Assembly (NCBI RefSeq): GCF_014194975.1
Contig: NZ_JACIAY010000017.1
Location: 17,555 to 81,554 of the forward strand
Reading direction: 5' to 3'
Length of the DNA stretch: 64,000 nt
DNA from: Sphingomonas sp. BK580
Lineage (GTDB): Bacteria; Pseudomonadota; Alphaproteobacteria; Sphingomonadales; Sphingomonadaceae
Shown: positions 8,442 to 17,033 of the stretch, piece by piece
Layout of the letters: every line of letters begins with the position of its first letter
Numbering within the stretch: position 1 is the stretch's first letter
Translations under genes and position numbers: made by a program
Notes under the pieces: generated by a model
The model's database searches: none
What the model was told of the DNA's origin: nothing
The model's input: the letters and a program-made list of their open reading frames with translations, nothing else

Positions 8442-10346
8442 ACGAGCCTTTCGCGGCCGACCTCGATCCCCGACGCGACGTCGGACGTGGATCCGACGAG
8501 CCAGGGTTCTGCGAACCGACTCAACGTTCTCGCGGCGTGCAGCGCGTTCACGTCCCTGCTGATCGGCGTCGTCGTGATGCTCGGCTGGATGCTGGGGGAC
8601 ACGGCTCTCACGCAGTTCTTCACTCCGCGCAGCGCGATGCAGCCCCTCACCGCGGCCAGCGCCATTCTTCTCGGGGCGAGCGTCCTGAGCGCCAACGCCC
8701 GACGCATCCGGCTCGCCGCAGCGACCGCGCTGCTCGCCGCCGCCATCGCCGCGCAGTCGCTGGCGGAGCACGTCCTCCACCTCGATTTCGGCACCGATCT
8801 GCTGCTGTTCCCGCGCGCGGTCGCCGCCCAGCCGGTCCGTTACGCTTATCCCGGCCGCATGGCCGAGCCGACCGCGGCGTCGTTCCTGCTCATCGCGGTG
8901 GCAGTGCTGCTCGCCTTCCGCCGCGGACGGCGCGCGAGCCTGATACTCACCGCCTGCGCCACCGCGGTGCTGATGCTGGTGACGGTCGCGCTGTTGAGTC
9001 ACCTGTACGCGGTCGCGCCGCTCAACGGGGTCCTGGGCTTCACGCAGGTCGCCGTGCCGACCGCACTCGCGCTGGGAGCGGGCGCGGTCGGCACGCTCGC
9101 GCTGCGGCCGAACGCCGGGTGGCTCGGCCTGCTGGTCGGGAGCAGCGTCGCGGCGACCGCCGCGCGCTGGCTGGTACCGACCGTCGCGATCGTGCCCGCG
9201 GGTGTAGGTTGGCTGGCCTCACGCGGCTCGGACGTCGGCCTGTACCCAGTCGACTTCCGGCTCGCCTTCACGACGGCCCTGACCGTGATCTTGCTCGTCG
9301 CGCTCGCCCTGTGGGGCACGAGGCAGCTCGACAAGCTGCTGACCGTGCGCCGCGCCACCGAGGCGCTGCGTGAGAGCGAGGCGACCTTGCGCGCCTTCTT
9401 CGAGACGGAGGGGTTGCTCGCCTCGATCGTCGAGCTGCGCGGCGACGATGCGCGGTACCTCACCGCGAACCGCGCACTGTCTCGGCTGTACGGACACGAG
9501 GACGTCAGCGGCCTCAGCATCCGCGACGTGCAACCGCCGGAGACGGCCGCGGCTTTTCTCCAGCGGCTGACGATATCACGAGGAAGCGGCGTTCCCACCA
9601 GCCTGGAGCGATCGATCGACGCTGCCGGCGGCGTACGGTGGTTCACCGTGACGATCAGCCCGATCGCTGGCAGCCCGCCCGACGCCCCGCGCTTCGCCAC
9701 CGCCGCGCTCGACATCACCGACCGGAAGCGCGCCGAGTCGCAGCAGCAACTGCTGCTCCTCGAGCTCAATCACCGCGTCAAGAACACGCTCGCCGTCGTG
9801 CAGAGCCTGGCGCAGCAGACGTTTCGCGGCGACCAAGCCTCGCCCGCCGCGCGACGCGCGTTCGACGCGCGCCTGGCCGCGGTGGCGGCGGCGCATCACC
9901 AGCTCGTGCGCCAGGACTGGCGCGCGGCGTCGATCAACGTGCTGGTCGCCGACGTGGTCGGCCCAGGATGCGGCGCCAATGCCGAGCGCTTCGATATCGC
10001 CGGCCCGGACGTCATGCTGCCGCCGCGCACCGCGGTGTCACTCGCGCTCGCGCTGCATGAGCTGTGCACCAACGCGGTGAAGTACGGCGCGCTGTCGAAC
10101 GACACGGGCCGGGTCGACGTAAGCTGGACGCTCGTCGGCGCGAGCCCGGACCGGCTCCGGCTGATCTGGCAGGAGAGCGGGGGGCCGCCGGTCACGGTGC
10201 CTTCAGCCCGCGGCTTCGGCTCACGCCTGATCGAGCGGGCTCTCGCCGCCGAGCTCGAGGCGCCCGTGGAGCTGAGCTTCCAGCCCGACGGCGTGCGCTG
10301 CGTCATCGAGACGATCTTCGCGGACGCGGCGGTGAGCGAGTCCTGA
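8439..10346 (+). CDS. HWE-family sensor histidine kinase with membrane sensor and PAS domain
   Basis: The protein is 619 residues if started at GTG 8487, or 635 with the CTG at 8439 that has the better ribosome site. The first roughly 285 residues form a hydrophobic membrane domain of about eight TM helices. A PAS domain follows (about residues 300-425, counted from GTG 8487) and then the kinase. The dimerisation helix contains ELNHRVKNTL with phospho-acceptor H429. The ATP domain carries the diagnostic W-x-E of HWE kinases in LIWQESGGPPV (W561, E563). HWE kinases of alphaproteobacteria commonly feed the general stress response or single-domain regulators. No partner response regulator is adjacent, so it is an orphan here. 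Confidence 0.85.
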   Translation: MTSLSRPTSIPDATSDVDPTSQGSANRLNVLAACSAFTSLLIGVVVMLGWMLGDTALTQFFTPRSAMQPLTAASAILLGASVLSANARRIRLAAATALLAAAIAAQSLAEHVLHLDFGTDLLLFPRAVAAQPVRYAYPGRMAEPTAASFLLIAVAVLLAFRRGRRASLILTACATAVLMLVTVALLSHLYAVAPLNGVLGFTQVAVPTALALGAGAVGTLALRPNAGWLGLLVGSSVAATAARWLVPTVAIVPAGVGWLASRGSDVGLYPVDFRLAFTTALTVILLVALALWGTRQLDKLLTVRRATEALRESEATLRAFFETEGLLASIVELRGDDARYLTANRALSRLYGHEDVSGLSIRDVQPPETAAAFLQRLTISRGSGVPTSLERSIDAAGGVRWFTVTISPIAGSPPDAPRFATAALDITDRKRAESQQQLLLLELNHRVKNTLAVVQSLAQQTFRGDQASPAARRAFDARLAAVAAAHHQLVRQDWRAASINVLVADVVGPGCGANAERFDIAGPDVMLPPRTAVSLALALHELCTNAVKYGALSNDTGRVDVSWTLVGASPDRLRLIWQESGGPPVTVPSARGFGSRLIERALAAELEAPVELSFQPDGVRCVIETIFADAAVSES

Positions 10347-10367
10347 GAAGCCGGCCGGGCAGCCACG

Positions 10368-10401
10368 CGCCAGCAGGGCCGTGCGCCGCTGCCTGCTGGC
10401 G
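10368..10401. terminator. inverted repeat between convergent genes
   Basis: A perfect 10-base inverted repeat (CGCCAGCAGG ... CCTGCTGGCG) with a 14-base loop lies between the kinase gene (ending 10346) and the SMR gene (ending 10443 on the other strand). There is no T-tract on either side. It may serve both genes as a bidirectional terminator. Confidence 0.5.
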
Positions 10402-10442
10402 GTGCCGATCGCCCGCTCGCGTGCCCTCGCCGGCGCCGCCGC

Positions 10443-10769
10443 TCAGTGCCGTGCGCCCGAGAACAGGTTGATCACCACCGTGCCCGCCAGGATCAGAGCG
10501 ATGCCGAGCAGCGCCGCCGCGTCGAGCCGCTGGCGGTACACGACGAAGCCGACGAGCGAGATCACCACGATGCCGATGCCAGACCAGACGGCGTAGGCGA
10601 TGCCCATCGGGATAACGCGAAGTGCGAGGGACAGACAGTAGAAGGCCGCGACATAGCCCAGCACCACCACGACGGAAGGCAGCGGGCGGGTGAAACCAGC
10701 GGCCGCCTTGAGCGCCGAGGTGGCGATGATCTCGAACCCGATCGCTCCCGCAAGATACAACCAATGCAA
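10443..10769 (-). CDS. small multidrug resistance (SMR) family efflux protein
   Basis: This is a four-TM protein of the EmrE/QacE type, expected to work as a dimer exchanging protons for quaternary ammonium or related cations. The membrane-embedded Glu essential for coupling is visible in the first helix (GAIGFEIIATSALK), and the second and third helices carry the typical GIAYAVWSGIG segment. I prefer the TTG start at 10769 (108 residues) because GGAG lies eight bases upstream and the N-terminus MHWLYLAG aligns with EmrE. An ATG at 10793 would add eight residues but has no ribosome site. It stands alone, convergent with the HWE kinase. Confidence 0.85.
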   Translation of the reverse strand: MHWLYLAGAIGFEIIATSALKAAAGFTRPLPSVVVVLGYVAAFYCLSLALRVIPMGIAYAVWSGIGIVVISLVGFVVYRQRLDAAALLGIALILAGTVVINLFSGARH

Positions 10770-10833
10770 CTGCAGCGCTCCTGCCCCTCTCATCGCGACG
10801 AGAGCAGTTCAGTGCCGTCTCGTCGCCCTTCGC

Positions 10834-11091
10834 TCACCCAGCCCAGGGACCTAGAAGGTGATATCCGAGCCGTCGTCGTTGTCCGACGTTCGTCTGGGCG
10901 GAAACGCCGATGCCCGGCTCGCGCGCCTCCCGCCATCTCCTTCGGCTTTCCCGACAGCACCCGGTTCCGGGGATCGGGCCCGCGCTCACCGCCATCACCG
11001 CCCTGTTGCCGTCGAACAGCATCACCGCCGCCGGATTTCCCGTGAACCGGCGAGCGGCGAACGCGTCGACTTGGAACAGGCGGGCTCGCAT
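10834..11091 (-). pseudogene. PhzF-family N-terminal remnant
   Basis: A proper ribosome site (GGAG) and ATG at 11091 open a frame beginning MRARLFQVDAFAARRFTGNP, the N-terminal signature of PhzF-type isomerase-fold enzymes. Similarity fades after about 40 residues (AVMAVSAG resembles the usual AVMAAIAAEN), and the frame stops at residue 85, whereas intact family members have 260-300 residues. The expected ENNLSETAF active-site region is absent. It is therefore a truncated, frame-disturbed remnant. Whether the first part is still translated cannot be told. Confidence 0.6.
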
Positions 11092-11558
11092 CGCTCCAAG
11101 CTAGCGGGCGGTCGGCGGCGCTTCCAGCGTGTTCGCTCCAGGCTCGCTCGCTCGTCCATCTCGCCACATCCGCCATCGCCCGCCGGGGCCATCGGGATGA
11201 CGTCAGCGCGGAGGCGCGCGGTGGAAGCGCGCGCGAGCTTCGTCCGATGCTCGAGCACGACCGCCTGCACCGCACCGTCGCACCGTGCCCCGCCGACGCG
11301 AGTCCGCTCCTGACCACGTCTCGCGAACCTTCGGTGAGAACGAACTGCGCGGCCGATCGCACCTCGCCAGCGGCAAGTGTGCGATCGATACCTGGCGAGC
11401 GACGAGCGACCAGGGCCGCGACCAACCCGCGGCATCGCCGGCGATTGTCACGGTTCCGTAGCGCCCTCGTCATCGAAGCGACCCGAACCCTGCCTAGGCG
11501 GGACGCCAACGGACGCCGCTCGAGCGGCGACACCCTGACATCGACAGGTAGGACCCAG
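11092..11558. other. intergenic region without recognisable genes
   Basis: About 470 bases lie between the start of the PhzF remnant and the TBDR gene. Both strands contain open frames but none has a recognisable family signature. The composition is GC-rich and somewhat degenerate. The part just before 11559 should contain the TBDR promoter and 5' leader. No operator could be identified by eye. Confidence 0.4.
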
Positions 11559-13862
11559 ATGGTTCCGAAGATCCTTCTTCTCGCCTCGGCGAGCGCCGTG
11601 ATGGTCATCTCCGCGACCGCCTCGGCGCAGACGATCGCTCCCGCTGGCACTGTCGGGGACGGCGGGGGGGCGCGGGCTGCGGACGTCGAGGACGAGATCG
11701 TCGTCTACGGCAACGGCGAGGTGCGTCAGGAGCAGACGGTATCGCGCAAGGCGATCGAGATCCTCCCGCCAGGTAGTTCGCCGCTGAAGGCGGTCGCGCG
11801 CCTGCCCGGCGTCGCGCTGCAGAGCTCGGACCCGTTCGGCAGCTACGAGCTCGGCACGCGCCTCTCGGTGCGCGGCTTCAACCAGAGCCAGATGGGCTAC
11901 ACGCTCGACGGCGTCCCGCTCGGCGACATGTTCTACAACGGCCACAACGGCCTGCACGTCAGCCGCGCGATCGCGGCCGAGAACATCGCGCGGGTCGACG
12001 TGTCACAGGGGGCGGGATCGCTCGGCATCGCCTCGACCAGCAATCTCGGTGGCAACCTGGAGTTCGTGTCGCGCGCCCCGTCAGAGGTGCCGAGCGGTGA
12101 GGTGGCGCTGACGTACGGCATGTACGACACCGTCCATCTCTACGGTCGGCTCGACAGCGGCGAGCTGCCTACCGGCACGAGGCTGTCGGTCTCCGGCGTG
12201 GTCCACGACGCCGGCAAGTGGAAGGGCTTCGGCAATCAATCCGACACGAAGGTGAACGGCAAGATCGTCCAGGCGATCGGCACCGCCACGCTGACCGGCT
12301 GGCTCAACTACTCGCTCCACAAGGAGCGCAACTATGCCGATCTGTCGCCGGCGACCCTCGATCGCGTCGGTTACGATCTCGATTTCCTCCGCCCCGACTA
12401 TGCCACCGCCATCCTTCTCTCGCAGATCAGCGCGAACCAGACGGCGCGCGCGGCGAACCGGGCGCTGCCCTTCCCGACGGCGGGTACGGCCTTCCCCTCG
12501 CCCTACAGCAACGTCAACGACACCTATTACGACAGCGGCGGCATCCGTCGCGACTGGCTCGGCGCCCTGACCCTCGACGTGCCGGTCTCCGCCTGGCTCG
12601 ACGCGACGGCGACCTATTACCACCACTACGACAAGGGCAGCGGCGGCATCTACACGCCCGCGGTGTTCTCGCCCGATGGCTTCCCCCTCTCCGTTCGCAC
12701 CACGGAATACGGGATCAAGCGCGACGGCGGCATCGCGAAGGCGACCGCGCGGCTGGGCGCGCACACGATCCAGCTCGGCTTCTGGCACGAGGACAATCGC
12801 GCGAGCACCGATCGCAACTATTACGCGGCGAGCCTCACGAACCGTCCCGACGTGACCGCCTTCCTCACGGCGGCGTTCAGGAGCGACTTCCTCACCGATC
12901 TCACGACCGTGACGAACCAGTATTTCGTGAGCGACAGCTGGCAGGTTCTCGACGCACTGACCGTCGCCGGCGGGTTCAAGGGCACGCGCGTGGCCAACGG
13001 CATCACGACGACCTTCGGCACGCCGTTCATCAACGGACGGATCGCCGCCAAGGACTGGTTCCAGCCGCAGGTCGGCGCGACCTACCGGATCGGCCGGCAG
13101 GAGCTCTTCGCCAATTACGCCGAGAACATGCGCGCCTTCATCAGCTCGTTCCGCGGGCCGTTCGGTACGACCCAGGCGGGCTTCGAGGCGATCCGCGACA
13201 CGCTGAAGCCGGAGACGTCGCGCACGATCGAGGGCGGGTGGCGCTTCGACCTGGGCCGGCTGTGCGGCGTGGTGGCCGGCTACGACGTCACGTTCAGGAA
13301 CCGGCTGCTCGCCGCCTTCAGCGGCGCGAACATCCTGGGCAATCCCAGCATCCTGCAGAACGTGGGCAGCGTGACGAGCCGCGGCGTCGAGGTGGGCGCG
13401 ACCTATCAGGTGGCGCGGCCGCTCGCGCTGATCGCCTCCTATTCGTACAACGACAGCACGTACGACGACGACACGATCAACGGCACCGCCTTCGTGGCGA
13501 CCAAGGGCGTCCGTACGGTGGACACGCCGGCGCACCTGGCCAAGGGCGAGATCAACTACGACGACGGTGCGGTCTTCGGCAACGTCGCCGGCGCCTATAC
13601 CTCGCGACGCAACGTCACCTATACCGGCGACGTCACCGTGGGAGGCTACACGCTGTTCGACGCGGCGATCGGCTACCGCTTCCCGGCCAACAGCACCTTC
13701 GGCGGGGTCGAGATCCAGGTGAACGCCGTCAACCTGACGGACGAGCGCTACATCGCCGCGCTCGGGTCGGGGCAGTTCTTCAACACGGCGGCGTCGCTCA
13801 ACAACACGCTGCAGGCTGGTTCGCCGCGGCAGGTCTTCGGAACGGTCCGACGACGCTTCTGA
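11559..13862 (+). CDS. TonB-dependent receptor
   Basis: This complete 767-residue outer-membrane receptor has a signal peptide (cut near SATASAQT, about residue 24), a plug domain (about 45-160) with LSVRGFNQSQMGYTLDGVPLG and a barrel ending in RRRF. The ATG at 11559 is chosen over longer upstream readings because a signal peptide follows it and AGGTAGGA precedes it. Tyr-rich barrel segments are consistent with ligand loops. The gene just downstream encodes a periplasmic alkaline phosphatase, so an organophosphate or phosphate-linked nutrient is a possible ligand. This is inference from position only. Confidence 0.9.
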   Translation: MVPKILLLASASAVMVISATASAQTIAPAGTVGDGGGARAADVEDEIVVYGNGEVRQEQTVSRKAIEILPPGSSPLKAVARLPGVALQSSDPFGSYELGTRLSVRGFNQSQMGYTLDGVPLGDMFYNGHNGLHVSRAIAAENIARVDVSQGAGSLGIASTSNLGGNLEFVSRAPSEVPSGEVALTYGMYDTVHLYGRLDSGELPTGTRLSVSGVVHDAGKWKGFGNQSDTKVNGKIVQAIGTATLTGWLNYSLHKERNYADLSPATLDRVGYDLDFLRPDYATAILLSQISANQTARAANRALPFPTAGTAFPSPYSNVNDTYYDSGGIRRDWLGALTLDVPVSAWLDATATYYHHYDKGSGGIYTPAVFSPDGFPLSVRTTEYGIKRDGGIAKATARLGAHTIQLGFWHEDNRASTDRNYYAASLTNRPDVTAFLTAAFRSDFLTDLTTVTNQYFVSDSWQVLDALTVAGGFKGTRVANGITTTFGTPFINGRIAAKDWFQPQVGATYRIGRQELFANYAENMRAFISSFRGPFGTTQAGFEAIRDTLKPETSRTIEGGWRFDLGRLCGVVAGYDVTFRNRLLAAFSGANILGNPSILQNVGSVTSRGVEVGATYQVARPLALIASYSYNDSTYDDDTINGTAFVATKGVRTVDTPAHLAKGEINYDDGAVFGNVAGAYTSRRNVTYTGDVTVGGYTLFDAAIGYRFPANSTFGGVEIQVNAVNLTDERYIAALGSGQFFNTAASLNNTLQAGSPRQVFGTVRRRF

Positions 13863-13877
13863 CCTGGACTGCTCAGA

Positions 13878-13895
13878 CGATCGCACTTGCGATCG
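13878..13895 (+). terminator. hairpin after TBDR gene
   Basis: A perfect 18-base palindrome, CGATCGCACTTGCGATCG, lies 15 bases after the TBDR stop codon. It folds as a seven-base stem with an ACTT loop. No U-tract follows, so it could be a weak terminator or mRNA 3' stabiliser. Alternatively it is a protein-binding site ahead of the phosphatase gene. Confidence 0.4.
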
Positions 13896-14023
13896 GCCGC
13901 CTGCCCCTGTCAGACCGCCCGTGCCGATGCTCGCCGGGATCGCAGAGGATCCGCGCCCAGCTCTGACACCGCACCGGTCGTGATGATCTCGCAAGAAACG
14001 CCATGATTCTCAGGAGAAACACC

Positions 14024-15430
14024 ATGTTCCCGCGTCTCGCTCTGGCCGCGCTGCTCGCCGGCACCGTTCAGCCGGTATTGGCGCAGCGCGCCGTGCCCGA
14101 CCTGTCGCGCGCCGCCGCGGGTGACCTCAGCCAGCCCGGCGGCGCGCGGCGGCTGCGCGGCGACATGCGCGCCGCCTATCGCGCGCTCGCCTCGGACGGT
14201 GAGGTGCGCAACGTCATCCTGCTGATCGGCGACGGCATGGGCGATTCAGAGATCACGCTGGCGCGCGACTATGCCGAGGGCGCGGGCGGCTATTTCAAGG
14301 GCATCGACGCGCTGCCCTTCACCGGCCAGTACACCCATTACTCGCTCGATCGCGCCACGGGGAAACCGAACTACGTGACCGACAGCGCCGCCTCCGCGAC
14401 CGCCTGGGCGTCAGGCGTGAAGAGCTACAACGGCGCGATCGGGGTCGACATCCGCGGCCTTCCCCATGCGACGTTGCTCGAGCGCGCCAAGGCCGCCGGG
14501 ATCGCCACCGGCGACGTCTCCACCGCCGCGATCCAGGACGCCACGCCGGGCGCCCAGCTCGCGCATGTCGTCCAGCGCAGCTGCTTCGCGCCGGAGGAGA
14601 CGAGCCGGACCTGTCCGCAGAACGCCTTGGAGCAGGGCGGCGCCGGGTCGATCACCGAGCAGCTGCTCGCGACCCGCGCCGATCTGGTGCTGGGCGGCGG
14701 CGCCGAGAGCTTCGCCGAGACCGCGCGGGCCGGTGCGTACAAGGGCCGGACGCTCCTCGATCAGGCGCGCGCGCGCGGCTATCGCATCGTCCGCACCGCC
14801 GCCGAGCTGGACGCGGTGCGCCGAGCCGATGCGCGACAGCCGCTCCTCGGGTTGTTCGCGGAGGGCAACATGCCGGTGCGCTGGACCGGGCCGCGCGCCA
14901 CCCACCACGGCAATATCGACCGGCCGCCCGCCACCTGCCAGCCCAATGCCGAGCGCACCGCCGCGACGCCGACGCTGGCAGCGATGACGAAGAAGGCGAT
15001 CGCGCTGCTGCGCGGCCGGCCCAAGGGCTTCTTCCTCCAGGTCGAGGGCGCCTCGATCGACAAGCAGGACCATGCCGCCGACCCGTGCGGCCAGATCGGC
15101 GAGACGGTCGACCTCGACGAGGCGGTGCAGGCGGCGCTCGCCTTCGCCGAGGCGGACGGCCACACGTTGGTGATCGTCACCGCCGACCACGCGCACACCA
15201 GCCAGATCGTCGGCAACGGCACGCGCGCGCCCGGCCTCACCGCCGCGCTCGCCACGCGCGAGGGCGGTGTGATCACGGTCAACTACGGCACCGCGGAGGA
15301 AGGCTCGCAGGGTCACACCGGCACGCAGCTGCGCATCGCGGCTTACGGTCCGCGCGCGGTCAACGTGAGTGGCCTGCTCGACCAGACCGACCTGCACTAC
15401 ATCATCCGCGACGCGCTCAAGCTGAGATGA
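14024..15430 (+). CDS. phoA: periplasmic alkaline phosphatase
   Basis: This 468-residue phosphomonoesterase has a signal peptide (cut near PVLAQ) and is very similar in layout to E. coli PhoA. The active site is complete: D70 in LIGDGMGDSE, nucleophile S121 in VTDSAASATAW, D346, K347 and H350 in SIDKQDHAADPCGQIGE, D388 and H389 in TADHAH, and H431 in GSQGHTGTQL. Two Cys pairs are retained as in secreted PhoA. The ATG at 14024 has AGGAG seven bases upstream; an in-frame ATG at 14003 would add seven residues and lacks a site. It releases phosphate from organic esters, usually under phosphate limitation. No clear Pho box was found. Confidence 0.93.
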   Translation: MFPRLALAALLAGTVQPVLAQRAVPDLSRAAAGDLSQPGGARRLRGDMRAAYRALASDGEVRNVILLIGDGMGDSEITLARDYAEGAGGYFKGIDALPFTGQYTHYSLDRATGKPNYVTDSAASATAWASGVKSYNGAIGVDIRGLPHATLLERAKAAGIATGDVSTAAIQDATPGAQLAHVVQRSCFAPEETSRTCPQNALEQGGAGSITEQLLATRADLVLGGGAESFAETARAGAYKGRTLLDQARARGYRIVRTAAELDAVRRADARQPLLGLFAEGNMPVRWTGPRATHHGNIDRPPATCQPNAERTAATPTLAAMTKKAIALLRGRPKGFFLQVEGASIDKQDHAADPCGQIGETVDLDEAVQAALAFAEADGHTLVIVTADHAHTSQIVGNGTRAPGLTAALATREGGVITVNYGTAEEGSQGHTGTQLRIAAYGPRAVNVSGLLDQTDLHYIIRDALKLR

Positions 15431-15559
15431 GGGAACGACTATCGAGCGGCTACACCGCGCGGGCCGGCCGAACCGCTCGCCGTGAACCCGTCGCGGTGCG
15501 CGGCGCGCGTCATCATCCTGTCGCGCTAAGCTCCCTGACCTGACATGTCGCGCTCCTAA

Positions 15560-16326
15560 CGCGCTGCGAACGCGTGCCGCTGGAGCCGCGCCGACCTGAT
15601 CGACACCTACGATCGCGCGATGCGCGACGCGCCGCGCCTCCGCCTCATCCTGCTCACGCATCTGAGCCATCGCACCGGCCTGGTTCTACCGGTGCGCGAG
15701 ATCGCCGCCGTCGCCCGGGCGCGCGGCGTGGACATGATCGTCGACGCCGCGCACGGCTGGCAGCAGCTCGACTTCACCCTGCCCGACCTCGACTGCGACT
15801 TCGTCGGCCTGAACGGGCACCAGTGGCTGGGTGCGCCGCTGGAAGTCGGGATGGTCCACGTCCGCGGTACCGCGCTCGCTCGGATCGATCGCGACCCCGC
15901 GGAGGAGCTTGGCGCCGCCGGCTCACTCCGCCATCTGGTTCACACCGGCACGCTCGACGATGCCGCACGGCTGACCGTGCCCGCGGCCCTCGCGTTCCAG
16001 CGCGCGATCGGCCGACCCCGCCGCGCCGCACGGCTGCGCTGGCTGCGCGATCGCTGGGTCGCCGCGGCGCGGCGGATCGACGGCGTCGAGGTTCTCACAC
16101 CGGACGACGCGACGCTGCACGGCGGCATCACCCGTTCCGGCTGCGCGGTGTCACCGACAGGAAGGGCAACATGGCGCTGGCCGCTCGACTGCTGGACCAG
16201 CACGGCATCTTCACGGTCCACCGCGACGGCCCGGCCAGGGGCGCCTGCGTCCGGGTCACGCCCGCGCTCTTCACCCAGGCGTCCGACGTCGCCGCGCTCG
16301 CGGCGGTCGCCCGGCCGGCGGGATGA
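15560..16326 (+). pseudogene. class V aminotransferase-like pseudogene (truncated, frameshifted, Lys lost)
   Basis: From 15560 one frame reads WSRADLIDTYDRAM ... LLTHLSHRTGLVLPV ... VDAAHGWQQLDF ... LNGHQWLGAP. This is the core of an isopenicillin-N-epimerase-like PLP enzyme. The PLP-binding Lys of the usual GHKW motif is Gln here. Near 16130 the coding frame shifts, and the C-terminus continues in another frame as FRLRGVTDRKGNMALAARLL ... VRVTPALFTQ to the stop at 16326. Roughly the first 150 residues are missing and a stop codon precedes 15560. Three independent lesions mark it as decayed. Confidence 0.8.
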
Positions 16327-16469
16327 CGACAGCCGCGCCCCGCGTCGAGTGCCACGCCCATGGCGCGCCGGCACCTTCGGGCCGATCAGCGTCGCTCACG
16401 GCGCGAGACTGTCACGGCGGCTTCACGAACGCCACATAGGCCAGGTCGCATCGTCCCCGACAACGCGCG

Positions 16470-17033
16470 GTGTGCAGCATGGCAGGATGGCGCGACAATG
16501 CCGCTACTCTTACGCCGGTCGAGTCGTCGATCGGGCTGGAGATGCCCGACGCGGCGCTCGAACGCGCGCTGCGCGCGTTCGTGGCCGGGCGCGTGCGTCA
16601 GCCGGCCGATCGCGACGACGTCGTGCAGGAGACCTATGCGCGCCTGTTCGGCTACCAGGCGATGCGGCGGGTCGGCGACGTCAAGGCGCTGTGCTTCGCG
16701 ATCGCGCGCAACCTGCTGCTCGATCACCATCGCGCGGCGCGACGCGGCGAGACGGTCGAACTGGACGAGGCGGTGGCCTGCCCGTTGCCCAGCACCGAGC
16801 GGATCGTCGCGTTCCGCCGCGCGGTCGCGGTGCTCGCCGGTGCGCTCGAGCGCATGCCGCCGCTGCGGCGCGAGATCTTCCTGCGCAAGCGAGTGGACGG
16901 CCTCACCACCGCCGAGATCGCGGATGCGCTCGAGATGAGCCTGGCCGCGGTCGAGAAGCACGTCGTTCGCGCCTTCGCCGACCTGCGCGCGGCGCTCGCG
17001 CGGCGCGGCGTCACGCTGGCGGACGGCGCGTGA
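16470..17033 (+). CDS. ECF RNA polymerase sigma factor, FecI type
   Basis: This protein of about 187 residues has sigma-2 (about 35-95, with DDVVQETYARLFGY) and sigma-4 (about 130-180, with LTTAEIADALEMSLAAVEKH). FecI-type sigma factors direct transcription of the neighbouring TBDR when its ligand is sensed at the surface. The frame opens with GTG 16470; ATG 16479 and ATG 16542 are alternative starts and the sequence does not settle the choice. Its TGA overlaps the GTG of the FecR gene by four bases, so the two are translationally coupled. Confidence 0.88.
   Translation: MCSMAGWRDNAATLTPVESSIGLEMPDAALERALRAFVAGRVRQPADRDDVVQETYARLFGYQAMRRVGDVKALCFAIARNLLLDHHRAARRGETVELDEAVACPLPSTERIVAFRRAVAVLAGALERMPPLRREIFLRKRVDGLTTAEIADALEMSLAAVEKHVVRAFADLRAALARRGVTLADGA

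Noticed and set aside
12081..13994. Long minus-strand frame antisense to the TBDR gene at 11559
   Set aside because: High-GC codon bias leaves antisense frames open; the product is Arg/Val/Asp-rich with no motif, and the sense gene is a clear TBDR.
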